Source: Bacillota bacterium
GTDB lineage: Bacteria > Bacillota_E > Sulfobacillia > Sulfobacillales > Sulfobacillaceae
Assembly (NCBI GenBank): GCA_021802375.1
Contig: JAKAAL010000042.1
Location: forward strand, 1-12,675
Length of the DNA: 12,675 nt
Direction of reading: 5' to 3'
The notes beneath the pieces are model-generated. The model had not been told where the DNA came from and did no database searches. It was given only the letters and a program-made list of their open reading frames with translations. The position numbers and the translations under genes are program-made. The first letter of the stretch is position 1. Each line of letters starts with the position of its first letter. Below are positions 7,129-12,675 of the stretch, piece by piece.

Positions 7129-7304
7129 CACGCGTCGCGTCGCGTCGCGACATTGACCCATTCTTGTGGCACCTGAATACTGAACGCGCCGGTGCCATCT
7201 TCGGTCAGGCGAGTCAGAAGGTCTCGTGCGACAGGGTGACGGCGTTCATCGCGACGATTGTGTGCGTATACGAGGACATTGGTATCGACAAACTCAACGG
7301 TCAT
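7035..7304 (-). pseudogene. Truncated PIN-domain toxin (VapC-like)
   Basis: ATG 7304 (another in-frame ATG lies at 7313) begins MTVEFVDTNVLVYAHN, the classic PIN start with the first catalytic aspartate. It continues through HPVARDLLTRL and SIQVPQEWVNVATR. A normal PIN toxin has 130-140 residues with further acidic residues near the middle and C-terminus (typically WDALI and LTED-like motifs). After about 55 residues this frame runs into sequence belonging to the ISL3 remnant, read out of frame, and stops. The later catalytic residues are gone, so RNase activity is not expected. The start overlaps the end of the antitoxin gene, the usual antitoxin-first arrangement. Confidence 0.75.
7131..7150. 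repeat. CGCGT pentanucleotide tandem repeat at the PIN/ISL3 junction
   Basis: Three copies of CGCGT (7131-7145) are followed by CGCGA. They lie where PIN-like coding changes to ISL3-like coding. This is either the junction scar or a slippage site. Confidence 0.7.
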
Positions 7305-7494
7305 AGAGCTCATCGCGTTTCCTATAGAGCCGTTCGCCTTGTAGTGCGAAGGCGTAGCCCTTGGACAAGGGTGCGATTACACGAGCCGCCGCGGAACGCT
7401 CCGGCGTCCAACGCTTTCGGGTCTCCTGAATGAAAGGCAACGCTTCGTCGGGCATGACATCGATGAGCTGTTTCAACTCTTCGCGGGTCGCCAT
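7294..7494 (-). CDS. Putative antitoxin partner of the PIN toxin
   Basis: This 66-residue protein starts at ATG 7494: MATREELKQLIDVMPDEALP, then a basic, alpha-helical middle (IQETRKRWTPERSAA) and a charged tail (RLYRKRDELYDR). The opening resembles short antitoxins of the DUF2281/VapB kind (ELxxLIDxLPDEAL), which bind the PIN active site with the C-terminus. Its stop overlaps the PIN start by 11 bases, as in vapBC-type operons. No strong Shine-Dalgarno is seen. With the toxin truncated, this is probably an orphan antitoxin. Assignment comes mostly from context and size. Confidence 0.6.
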   Translation of the reverse strand: MATREELKQLIDVMPDEALPFIQETRKRWTPERSAAARVIAPLSKGYAFALQGERLYRKRDELYDR

Positions 7495-7861
7495 TGTCCA
7501 TATCGCTAACCGCCCGAGGGAGGTGTATTAAGGACCCTCAAACCCGGCCAGTAGTTCAACCGTATTTTGCACAATACATGAGGATTATTCCGAAGGCTCA
7601 ATCCACCAGGTTTTGCCCCATACCGGCTAAATCCGTCGAGATGAAGCAGAAGACCATCCAACATCAACCTTTGGTCGGGGAAAAAAGGCGCGGCGATGGC
7701 GGGAAACGCGGTCCTGTTGCATCCCGGACCGGCTCTGATCGTGATCCCCAAATAAGGAAGCGCCGCGGGCTTAGCCAATCTGGATGGCCATCCGACTACG
7801 AGAAGGTCTATCGCGAAACCTGCCATGGGTGGGGGCTCGAAAGCCAAAGGAGGGAACCCCG
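7495..7861. other. Unexplained stretch between the antitoxin and DUF2294 genes
   Basis: Long frames exist on both strands (for example minus 7865-7506 and plus 7494-7931), but neither has protein-like composition, a ribosome binding site or a family motif I recognise. Given the three transposase remnants next door, it may be further decayed mobile DNA; nothing seen proves this. Confidence 0.35.
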
Positions 7862-8221
7862 TCAAAATCCAGACGAAATGGGGCTGGCACAGACCACCAC
7901 GGTTGCAGCCAAATCACTTTCAGGATCGTAGTCTTTCAGGATGGCAAGCACTTTCAGGCCGAGTAAGGATTCCACGGCTGCCGCCAATCTCCGCTTGTTT
8001 TCTCGAACTAAAACTAGGTCTGCCAATTGGGCCGTCTCTGGAGCCAGTTTGTCCAGTAATGCCAGGACGGGAATGCGTCGATGCCTGGCTAAAATCAGAA
8101 TCTTATCGCCGAGGATCTCCGCACGCTGCTGACTAACACCAACAACGTACATCTCTTGATTGATGGTGTTATAGATCTTGATGATCTCCTGTTTCAGCTG
8201 GCCGTTTGAATGCGCCGTCAT
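7862..8221 (-). CDS. DUF2294 domain protein
   Basis: This 119-residue protein starts at ATG 8221 behind a strong GAGGAGGT site. It follows the DUF2294 plan: an N-terminal helix with LKQEIIKIYN (residues 9-18), a strand GDKILILA (39-46), a helical middle, and the C-terminal signature LAAAVESLLGLKVLAILKD ending in DPESDLAATVVV (about 79-110), which parallels the family's RxxLxxxIExLTGxKVxxxxxDxDxxxDxxVxVF. The molecular function of DUF2294 is not established; it is widespread in Firmicutes, sometimes near gas vesicle or ion transport genes. It is divergent from the family in its middle part. It is transcribed away from ytxC from a shared intergenic region. Confidence 0.65.
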   Translation of the reverse strand: MTAHSNGQLKQEIIKIYNTINQEMYVVGVSQQRAEILGDKILILARHRRIPVLALLDKLAPETAQLADLVLVRENKRRLAAAVESLLGLKVLAILKDYDPESDLAATVVVCASPISSGF

Positions 8222-8328
8222 GACCTGACCTCCTCATGCTTGGGTCGGGTTTCCTTTCATCCTTCCTATCTTATCCTACGGAGATGGTCGGATTTTAGAC
8301 GGGAAGTTCTTCAATCCAGCTAGCGCAT

Positions 8329-8358
8329 TTGCCGGAAAATCTTTGTCGATCGTATAGG
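8329..8358 (+). promoter_or_regulatory. Possible promoter of ytxC
   Basis: TTGCCG (8329-8334), an 18-base spacer, then TATAGG (8353-8358). It is a moderate match in the 192-base divergent region between DUF2294 and ytxC. Another TATACT at 8374-8379 has no good partner at -35. Confidence 0.3.
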
Positions 8359-8413
8359 ACCCGCAAAGCTGCATATACTACGGTGGTTATCATTTCCAAT
8401 TGGAGGTGAGCCC

Positions 8414-9250
8414 GTGACCAAAGAATGGGTGGTGGCCACTGATCATGTGTGGCTTAACGGATTAGGAGAACATTTGGCTAGAACGGTTCCAGGAGAATGG
8501 AAAGAGGTCGTCGCTCCTGCTGTGGTTGGCTATGTGTTAACGCGCAGCGAGGGAGTCGAGCAAGCCATGCCAATCGCTCGTAGCGTCAGCCGGTTCTTAG
8601 TTGAACGCTGCACGCGTACGTGGTTGCAACGTCTGTTTTGCCGCCACTACCACGATTTTGATGAACAGGCGCAAACTGCCATCGTGAATGCGGCATCGCA
8701 GTGGGTTACGATGGACCAGGAACGAAATCAAGATCGCTTAAATTTGGCTACGGCCGAACTGTTCCGCTTTTTGATGGACCACGATGAGGTGGTCTTGGAT
8801 GGTGTGATATCATTTCTTTGGCCAGAGATTAGTCAAGAGTATGAAGAAGCCTTAGATCGAGCGGTGGACGACTTTCTCATCGAACGCGAGTACCATGACT
8901 TTGTGGGACTGCTCAGGCGCTTGGTGACTAAATCCCGGACGTCTATAGGATCGGTGCACGTATTCTTCGATAGTGATCGTTTTTATGTTGAAGACGAAGG
9001 TGGGCATCGGCTAGGAGAAGATATTCTCGATGACATGATGTCAGGCATTCAATTGGAAGCGGAGACCTATGATGACCTGTTAGTGAGCCTTTTAGTTACG
9101 CTGGCGCCAATGCAATTGACGATTCATCGTAAGACCCCGGATAGGGAGGCCATGAGAACCATTCAAGGAGTGTTTGGTGAGAAGCTCGTATGCTGTCAAG
9201 GATGCCCTCGATGTCTCTCTGGGACTTGGCGAATTGACAATCCTGGCTAA
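8414..9250 (+). CDS. ytxC: Putative sporulation protein YtxC
   Basis: GTG 8414 lies 4 bases after GGAGGTGA, giving 278 residues (Bacillus YtxC is about 280). Family features are the mixed helical N-terminus, the middle segment EREYHDFVGLLRRLV (about 157-171), SIGSVHVFFD (177-186), then the conserved ETYDDLLVSLLVTLAPMQL (about 217-235). The tail has clustered cysteines, CCQGCPRC (260-267). YtxC is a cytoplasmic protein of unknown mechanism associated with sporulation. Its position directly before thrS reproduces the Bacillus ytxC-thrS neighbourhood, which strongly supports the call. The cysteine cluster could bind a metal; that is inference. Confidence 0.85.
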   Translation: MTKEWVVATDHVWLNGLGEHLARTVPGEWKEVVAPAVVGYVLTRSEGVEQAMPIARSVSRFLVERCTRTWLQRLFCRHYHDFDEQAQTAIVNAASQWVTMDQERNQDRLNLATAELFRFLMDHDEVVLDGVISFLWPEISQEYEEALDRAVDDFLIEREYHDFVGLLRRLVTKSRTSIGSVHVFFDSDRFYVEDEGGHRLGEDILDDMMSGIQLEAETYDDLLVSLLVTLAPMQLTIHRKTPDREAMRTIQGVFGEKLVCCQGCPRCLSGTWRIDNPG

Positions 9251-9256
9251 GCCAGG
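9242..9256 (+). repeat. Hairpin spanning the ytxC stop codon
   Basis: CCTGGC-TAA-GCCAGG is a perfect 6-bp stem whose 3-base loop is the stop codon itself. There is no T-tract, so it is not a standard terminator. Confidence 0.55.
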
Positions 9257-9276
9257 CTATCATGCCAGAGAGACGA

Positions 9277-9505
9277 CTTATCGCCTTCATACGTGAAGAA
9301 CGGACTAGCGGCAGGTGTTGCCCGACCAGAGAGAGTCTTTTCGTGAGCCTCACGAGCTGAAAGAAGACTCGGGAGCAGCGATGCCGCACACCATCCGGGA
9401 GCGTCCAGCGGATCATCGATAAGCTTGGCGGGAGAGCCCGATATCGCTCACTTAAGCGAAGAGATCCTTCATGGTGGTGGAACCGCGGCCTACGGTCGCC
9501 CACTA
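9277..9505 (+). promoter_or_regulatory. T-box leader sensing uncharged tRNA-Thr
   Basis: CTTATCG (9277-9283) pairs with CGATAAG (9417-9423) to enclose Stem I. Helices CGGA 9301-9304/TCCG 9394-9397 and CGGCA 9309-9313/TGCCG 9382-9386 flank an internal loop whose 3' strand is CACACCA (9387-9393). The specifier is ACC (Thr) at 9390-9392, followed by the expected A. The apical AGAGAG (near 9330) and GCTGAAAG (9356-9363) match the conserved tRNA-elbow platform. A hairpin TCGCT/AGCGA (9444-9459) fits Stem III. The T-box itself, GGTGGTGGAACCGCGG, ends at 9488. An alternative helix, GTGG 9477-9480/CCAC 9500-9503 with ACCG/CGGT, would sequester it. It controls thrS. No clean U-run follows the alternative helix. 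Confidence 0.92.
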
Positions 9506-9557
9506 ATTATGAGGGGTTTTGTTGTTGGACCTCATTTTAAGTAGAGGAGGAGACGCC

Positions 9558-11453
9558 ATGAACGAAATCGAAGTGGTTGTAAACGGCCAGTCATGCAAAG
9601 TGGCCGAAGGCTCTCGCCCTCTGGACCTGCCTGGAAAGCCGCAGGGCACATTAGCCTGTGCCGTGAATGGGGCGACCATCGATCTGAAAAGGCCGCTTTG
9701 GGAGGGGGGGCATCTTGACTTTCTCACATTTGACGACAGCCCGGGACGGATGGTTTTTCGCCATTCAAGCGCTCACCTCCTGGCGCAGGCCATAAAGCGT
9801 CTTTGGCCCACCGCCCAGCTTGGTACGGGACCAGCATTAGAAGATGGCTTTTACTATGACGTTTTGTTGCCCGAGACTATCAGCGAGCAGGATCTAGATC
9901 GCATACAACAAGTTATGGGCGAATTAGTCGGTGAGAACTTGGAAATCGAGCGCTTAGAGCTTACTCGTCAGCAAGCCCTAAAATTGTTCTCCGATCGCAA
10001 TGAAGTGCTGAAGCTCGAAATTATTGAGCGCATTCCCCAAGGGACCACGATTTCAGCCTATCGCCAGGGAGAATTTGTGGATTTGTGCTCGGGTCCGCAT
10101 CTTGTCTCTACGGGAGAGATTCGTGCGATCCGCTTAACCAACGTTTCTGGCGCCTATTGGCGTGGAGATGAATCTCGGCCCATGTTGACCCGAATTTATG
10201 GCACCTCTTTTCCCGATCACAAGCAACTGGAAGACTTCTTTATCCGACAAGAAGAAGCCAAACGTCGGGATCATCGCAAACTTGGCCGCGAATTGAACCT
10301 CGTGAGCTTTTATGAAGATGCCCCGGGATTTCCCTTCTGGCACCCCAAGGGGCATACCTTGTACCGTACCTTAGAAAACTTTTCCCGGACGTTACAGCAG
10401 CGACGGGGATATGAAGAAGTTTCAACGCCGTGGATCTATCGCATCGGTTTGTGGCAAAAATCAGGGCATTGGGATCATTACCGTGACAACATCTTTGTCA
10501 TAGATCGTGAGGATGAACTCATGGGCCTGAAGCCCATGAACTGTCCAGGTCATGCCCTACTCTTTGGGTCCACCACGCGATCATATCGGGATTTGCCCAT
10601 GCGTCTAGCTGAGTACGGACCCCTGTCCCGTTACGAGCGCTCAGGAACCCTACACGGTCTGTTCCGCGTCCGAGGATTTCATCAGGACGACGCTCACCTT
10701 TTCGTTCGAGAAGACCAAATTGCCCAAGAGATGGAAGGCGTATTAGAGTTAGTCGATGTCGTCTATCGCGCCTTTGGCATGCCCTACGAGGTGGTTATCT
10801 CTACGCGTCCTGATGACTACATGGGTGATCTTGAGCTTTGGCAGAAGGCGGAGGCCGAACTGGAGGCGGTGTTAATCCACCACCAGCTGAAATACCAGGT
10901 GAATCCTAAGGATGGCGCCTTTTATGGACCGAAGCTGGATTTCTATGCCGTCGATGCCTTGGGGCGCCGTTGGCAGTGCGCCACCGCGCAGTTGGATTTT
11001 CAGACTCCCGTTCAATTCGATTTGCACTATATTGATAACGAAGGTCGCGCGTGCCGTCCCGTGATGATCCACCGGGCTATTTTAGGGTCTTTGGAACGGT
11101 TCTTAGGCATCTTGATCGAGCACTACGCCGGGGCCTTTCCTCTGTGGTTGTCGCCGGAACAAGTGCGTGTTATTCCCATTACTGACCATCAACTGGAGTA
11201 CGCCCAATCGATTGAGGCGCTCCTGATGGCCAGCGACATCCGGGCACACGTAGATAACAGCAATCAAAAGCTGGGCTACAAAATCCGTGCGGGGCAGGTG
11301 GATAAAGTGCCGCTGATGTTGGTGGTGGGTGGACGTGATCAAGAAAACGGGACCGTCTCGGTGCGAGATCGTGAGCTTGGTGACCTCGGAGCCAAACCTT
11401 GGCCTGACTATGCCAAAGAAATATTGGCGATGGCGGCCATGCCTCGAGATTAA
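9558..11453 (+). CDS. thrS: Threonyl-tRNA synthetase
   Basis: I choose ATG 9558 (631 aa) because AGGAGGAG (9546-9553) lies just before it; an in-frame upstream TTG at 9519 would add 13 atypical residues. Domain order is complete: TGS (about 1-60); the editing domain with HSSAH (His69, His73) and DLCSGPH (Cys177, His181); the class II catalytic core with motif 2 around RSGTLHGLFRVRGFHQDDAH (361-380) and the zinc ligands Cys329 (MNCPGH), His380 and His505 (MIHRAILGS); and the C-terminal anticodon-binding domain from about 533. It attaches threonine to tRNA-Thr in the cytoplasm and removes mischarged serine. It is regulated by the T-box upstream. No defect is seen. Confidence 0.98.
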   Translation: MNEIEVVVNGQSCKVAEGSRPLDLPGKPQGTLACAVNGATIDLKRPLWEGGHLDFLTFDDSPGRMVFRHSSAHLLAQAIKRLWPTAQLGTGPALEDGFYYDVLLPETISEQDLDRIQQVMGELVGENLEIERLELTRQQALKLFSDRNEVLKLEIIERIPQGTTISAYRQGEFVDLCSGPHLVSTGEIRAIRLTNVSGAYWRGDESRPMLTRIYGTSFPDHKQLEDFFIRQEEAKRRDHRKLGRELNLVSFYEDAPGFPFWHPKGHTLYRTLENFSRTLQQRRGYEEVSTPWIYRIGLWQKSGHWDHYRDNIFVIDREDELMGLKPMNCPGHALLFGSTTRSYRDLPMRLAEYGPLSRYERSGTLHGLFRVRGFHQDDAHLFVREDQIAQEMEGVLELVDVVYRAFGMPYEVVISTRPDDYMGDLELWQKAEAELEAVLIHHQLKYQVNPKDGAFYGPKLDFYAVDALGRRWQCATAQLDFQTPVQFDLHYIDNEGRACRPVMIHRAILGSLERFLGILIEHYAGAFPLWLSPEQVRVIPITDHQLEYAQSIEALLMASDIRAHVDNSNQKLGYKIRAGQVDKVPLMLVVGGRDQENGTVSVRDRELGDLGAKPWPDYAKEILAMAAMPRD

Positions 11454-11461
11454 GCTACTAG

Positions 11462-11523
11462 ACACGAGAGGCCCGACGCCGGTCGAGATGGGACGTATCG
11501 AAAACTTCGGGCCTCTTTCGTGT
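11462..11523 (+). terminator. Long hairpin after thrS, probable terminator or processing site
   Basis: The 15-base arm 11462-11476 (ACACGAGAGGCCCGA) pairs with 11507-11523 across a 2-base TT bulge, with a 30-base loop. It begins 9 bases after the thrS stop. No U-run follows, so termination is likely but not certain. Confidence 0.5.
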
Positions 11524-12146
11524 GGGAAGAGGAGACGGATGTATGTATTCTCTATAAGCTATTCGCATGGTCAGACAAAAAGTGGGGGGTGTCCGCTGCT
11601 AAGTTCGGGTGTTCTAAAAAATTTCGTGGGCGTTTCCCATATTCGAGCGAATGTCCCCCCGTTAAGCGAGGTGAGTTGTGTGATATCCGCTCGTTGACCA
11701 AAAATGGCCAAAATCTCCGTCTCGTATAAACTTTTGATATTCCGTAAGCATGTGCAAACTCCAGCGCTATCGTCGGTATCTGGCCGAAGAGCAGGCCACA
11801 TGCCAAAACCACCGGTTTGCATCGGTGTGGTAGGTCGGTGATGGGCGGTTGGCGTTGGTAACCACGACCTGCTAGGTCGGCGAAGGTCCCGACCGCCGCA
11901 CCAGTCTTGTGATCCGATCCGGGCCAAGATAATATAATGTGAAGGTTGCGGCGATTCCATCAATCAGTGGCGGATCGTTGTCCCAGCCGAGGCTCTAAGC
12001 GATCGGGAAGATGTGCCAATCTGAACTCATCGTGGGTATGGGCTGGTGCCATTTTATCTGAGCCTGGCCGCTGCCCTGCCGGCCAGGCCGTAATCTCCGG
12101 ATTGAAAGAAGATCGGCCATGACTCATTGGAAAGAGAGGAAGGGCT
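11524..12146 (+). other. Long intergenic stretch between thrS and the last gene
   Basis: A 52-codon frame (11539-11697) has a good AGAGGAG site, but most of its sequence does not look like protein and may be the 5' stub of a lost gene. Two related 22-base segments of the form TGTCC-N-TAAG-N-GGTG occur at 11590-11611 and 11652-11673. A branched fold lies at 11824-11902. A TATAAT lies at 11933-11938 without a well-spaced -35. A 9-bp hairpin (12062-12070/12080-12088) lies in the probable leader of the last gene, without a T-tract. No transposase or RNA family is recognised. Confidence 0.4.
11824..11902 (+). ncRNA. Candidate compact branched RNA fold
   Basis: GGTG (11824-11827) pairs with CACC (11899-11902) and encloses two hairpins: AGGTCG 11832-11837/11865-11870, with an inner GGTT/AACC, and GGTCGG 11875-11880/11889-11894 with an 8-base loop. 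The repeated AGGTCGG in both arms is notable. Strand and function are unknown. Confidence 0.25.
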
Positions 12147-12675
12147 ATGCGCTTTGCCCGGATCATCATGCTTGGTGCGGTCAGCATGGGGCTCGGGGTG
12201 ACAGGGGTCTCTGCGAGTCCCACGCAGACCGCAGTAGCCATGAACGTGCTCAAGAAACGCCTAGGGAGCGGCGTCCTAGCCTCGGCTGATATAAGAACGC
12301 CGAGCGCGGGCAACTCCTTGAGAGCCTTGCTGCTCTTGCAAGCGACCAGCAAGAACCCACAACTTAGGAAGCTAGTCGGTGCGGATCAAGTCCCCCACGG
12401 CATGCCTCAGGAATCAACCAGGGTTCGGATGGATGTGCCGCTGTATCCGGGAGCGCGTCCGGAGTCCTGGCACGTCCGGACGTATCCCGCCCCCGTGTCC
12501 GCCAGTTGGTATCTCTTGGCATCACCGGTACGGGCCTATTATGTTCACGCGTCGCTGCTCTCCGTGGCGAATTGGTATCAAAATGCCTTCGCTGAACGGG
12601 GATATTTGCTTACGGGCTCGAGCGGGGGAGGCACGGATCAAACGACCTACGACTTTTCGAAGGTTCCGCTGTTAG
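12147..12675 (+). CDS. Secreted protein of unknown function, 3' end outside window
   Basis: ATG 12147 follows AGAGAGGAAGG and the frame stays open to the window end (176 residues seen). The N-terminus MRFARIIMLGAVSMGLGVTG, then VSAS, is a signal peptide with probable cleavage after VSA (residue 23). The mature part begins with an alpha-helical segment rich in Leu and Lys. It then shows MDVPLYPGARPESW (95-108) and, about 30 residues on, VRAYYVHASLLSVANWYQNAFAERGY (128-153). The VPxYPGA motif followed by a WYxxxFxxxGY helix resembles a small extracytoplasmic domain found in many uncharacterised bacterial lipoproteins and secreted proteins. No catalytic motif is visible. It is probably transcribed separately from thrS. 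Confidence 0.75.
   Translation, partial: MRFARIIMLGAVSMGLGVTGVSASPTQTAVAMNVLKKRLGSGVLASADIRTPSAGNSLRALLLLQATSKNPQLRKLVGADQVPHGMPQESTRVRMDVPLYPGARPESWHVRTYPAPVSASWYLLASPVRAYYVHASLLSVANWYQNAFAERGYLLTGSSGGGTDQTTYDFSKVPLL

Noticed and set aside
9519..9557. thrS start at TTG 9519
   Set aside because: ATG 9558 has an ideal AGGAGG site and begins the TGS domain; the upstream extension lies in the leader.
12379..12675. Plus-strand frame 12379-12675 as a gene
   Set aside because: It is out of frame with the signal-peptide protein that starts at 12147 and has no ribosome binding site or protein-like features.

Overview
The window looks like chromosomal DNA from a spore-forming, probably thermo-acidophilic Firmicute of the Sulfobacillus type. 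The reasons are a sporulation YtxC gene beside a T-box-controlled thrS, a G5/3D cell-wall protein, strong AGGAGG ribosome binding sites, and a DUF929/VKOR disulfide pair. DUF929 proteins are otherwise best known from acidophilic archaea and Sulfobacillus-like bacteria. The host assignment is inference from gene content only.

Layout. 1-546 is the 3' part of a YceI-family gene, open at the window edge. 547-1550 has no convincing gene. It holds a probable YceI terminator, a short structured block ending in a good intrinsic terminator (about 605-751), and a block of about 650 bases that folds into many nested helices (765-1430). That block is the best candidate here for an unrecognised large non-coding RNA. 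1563-4327 is an envelope redox cluster: a membrane-anchored thioredoxin-like DUF929 protein overlapping a VKOR disulfide-generating membrane protein, then an exported PQQ-type beta-propeller. 4396-5109 is an exported G5/3D cell-wall protein and 5169-5951 is fabI (fatty acid synthesis). A near-consensus promoter then drives three tRNA genes (Gly-GCC, Cys-GCA, Val-GAC) closed by a terminator.

6307-7861 is an accessory, decayed stretch downstream of the tRNAs. It carries short remnants of three transposase families (IS1634-like, IS21 IstA, ISL3), the last fused to a truncated PIN toxin whose partner antitoxin gene is still intact, followed by about 370 bases I cannot explain. 7862-8221 (minus) is a DUF2294 protein.

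8414-11453 is ytxC, then a T-box leader whose specifier loop shows the threonine codon ACC, then thrS. The usual infC-rpmI-rplT genes do not follow. Instead there are about 690 non-coding bases with a long hairpin, a short ORF, a compact multi-branched fold and a possible promoter, then a secreted protein that runs off the right edge (12147-12675).
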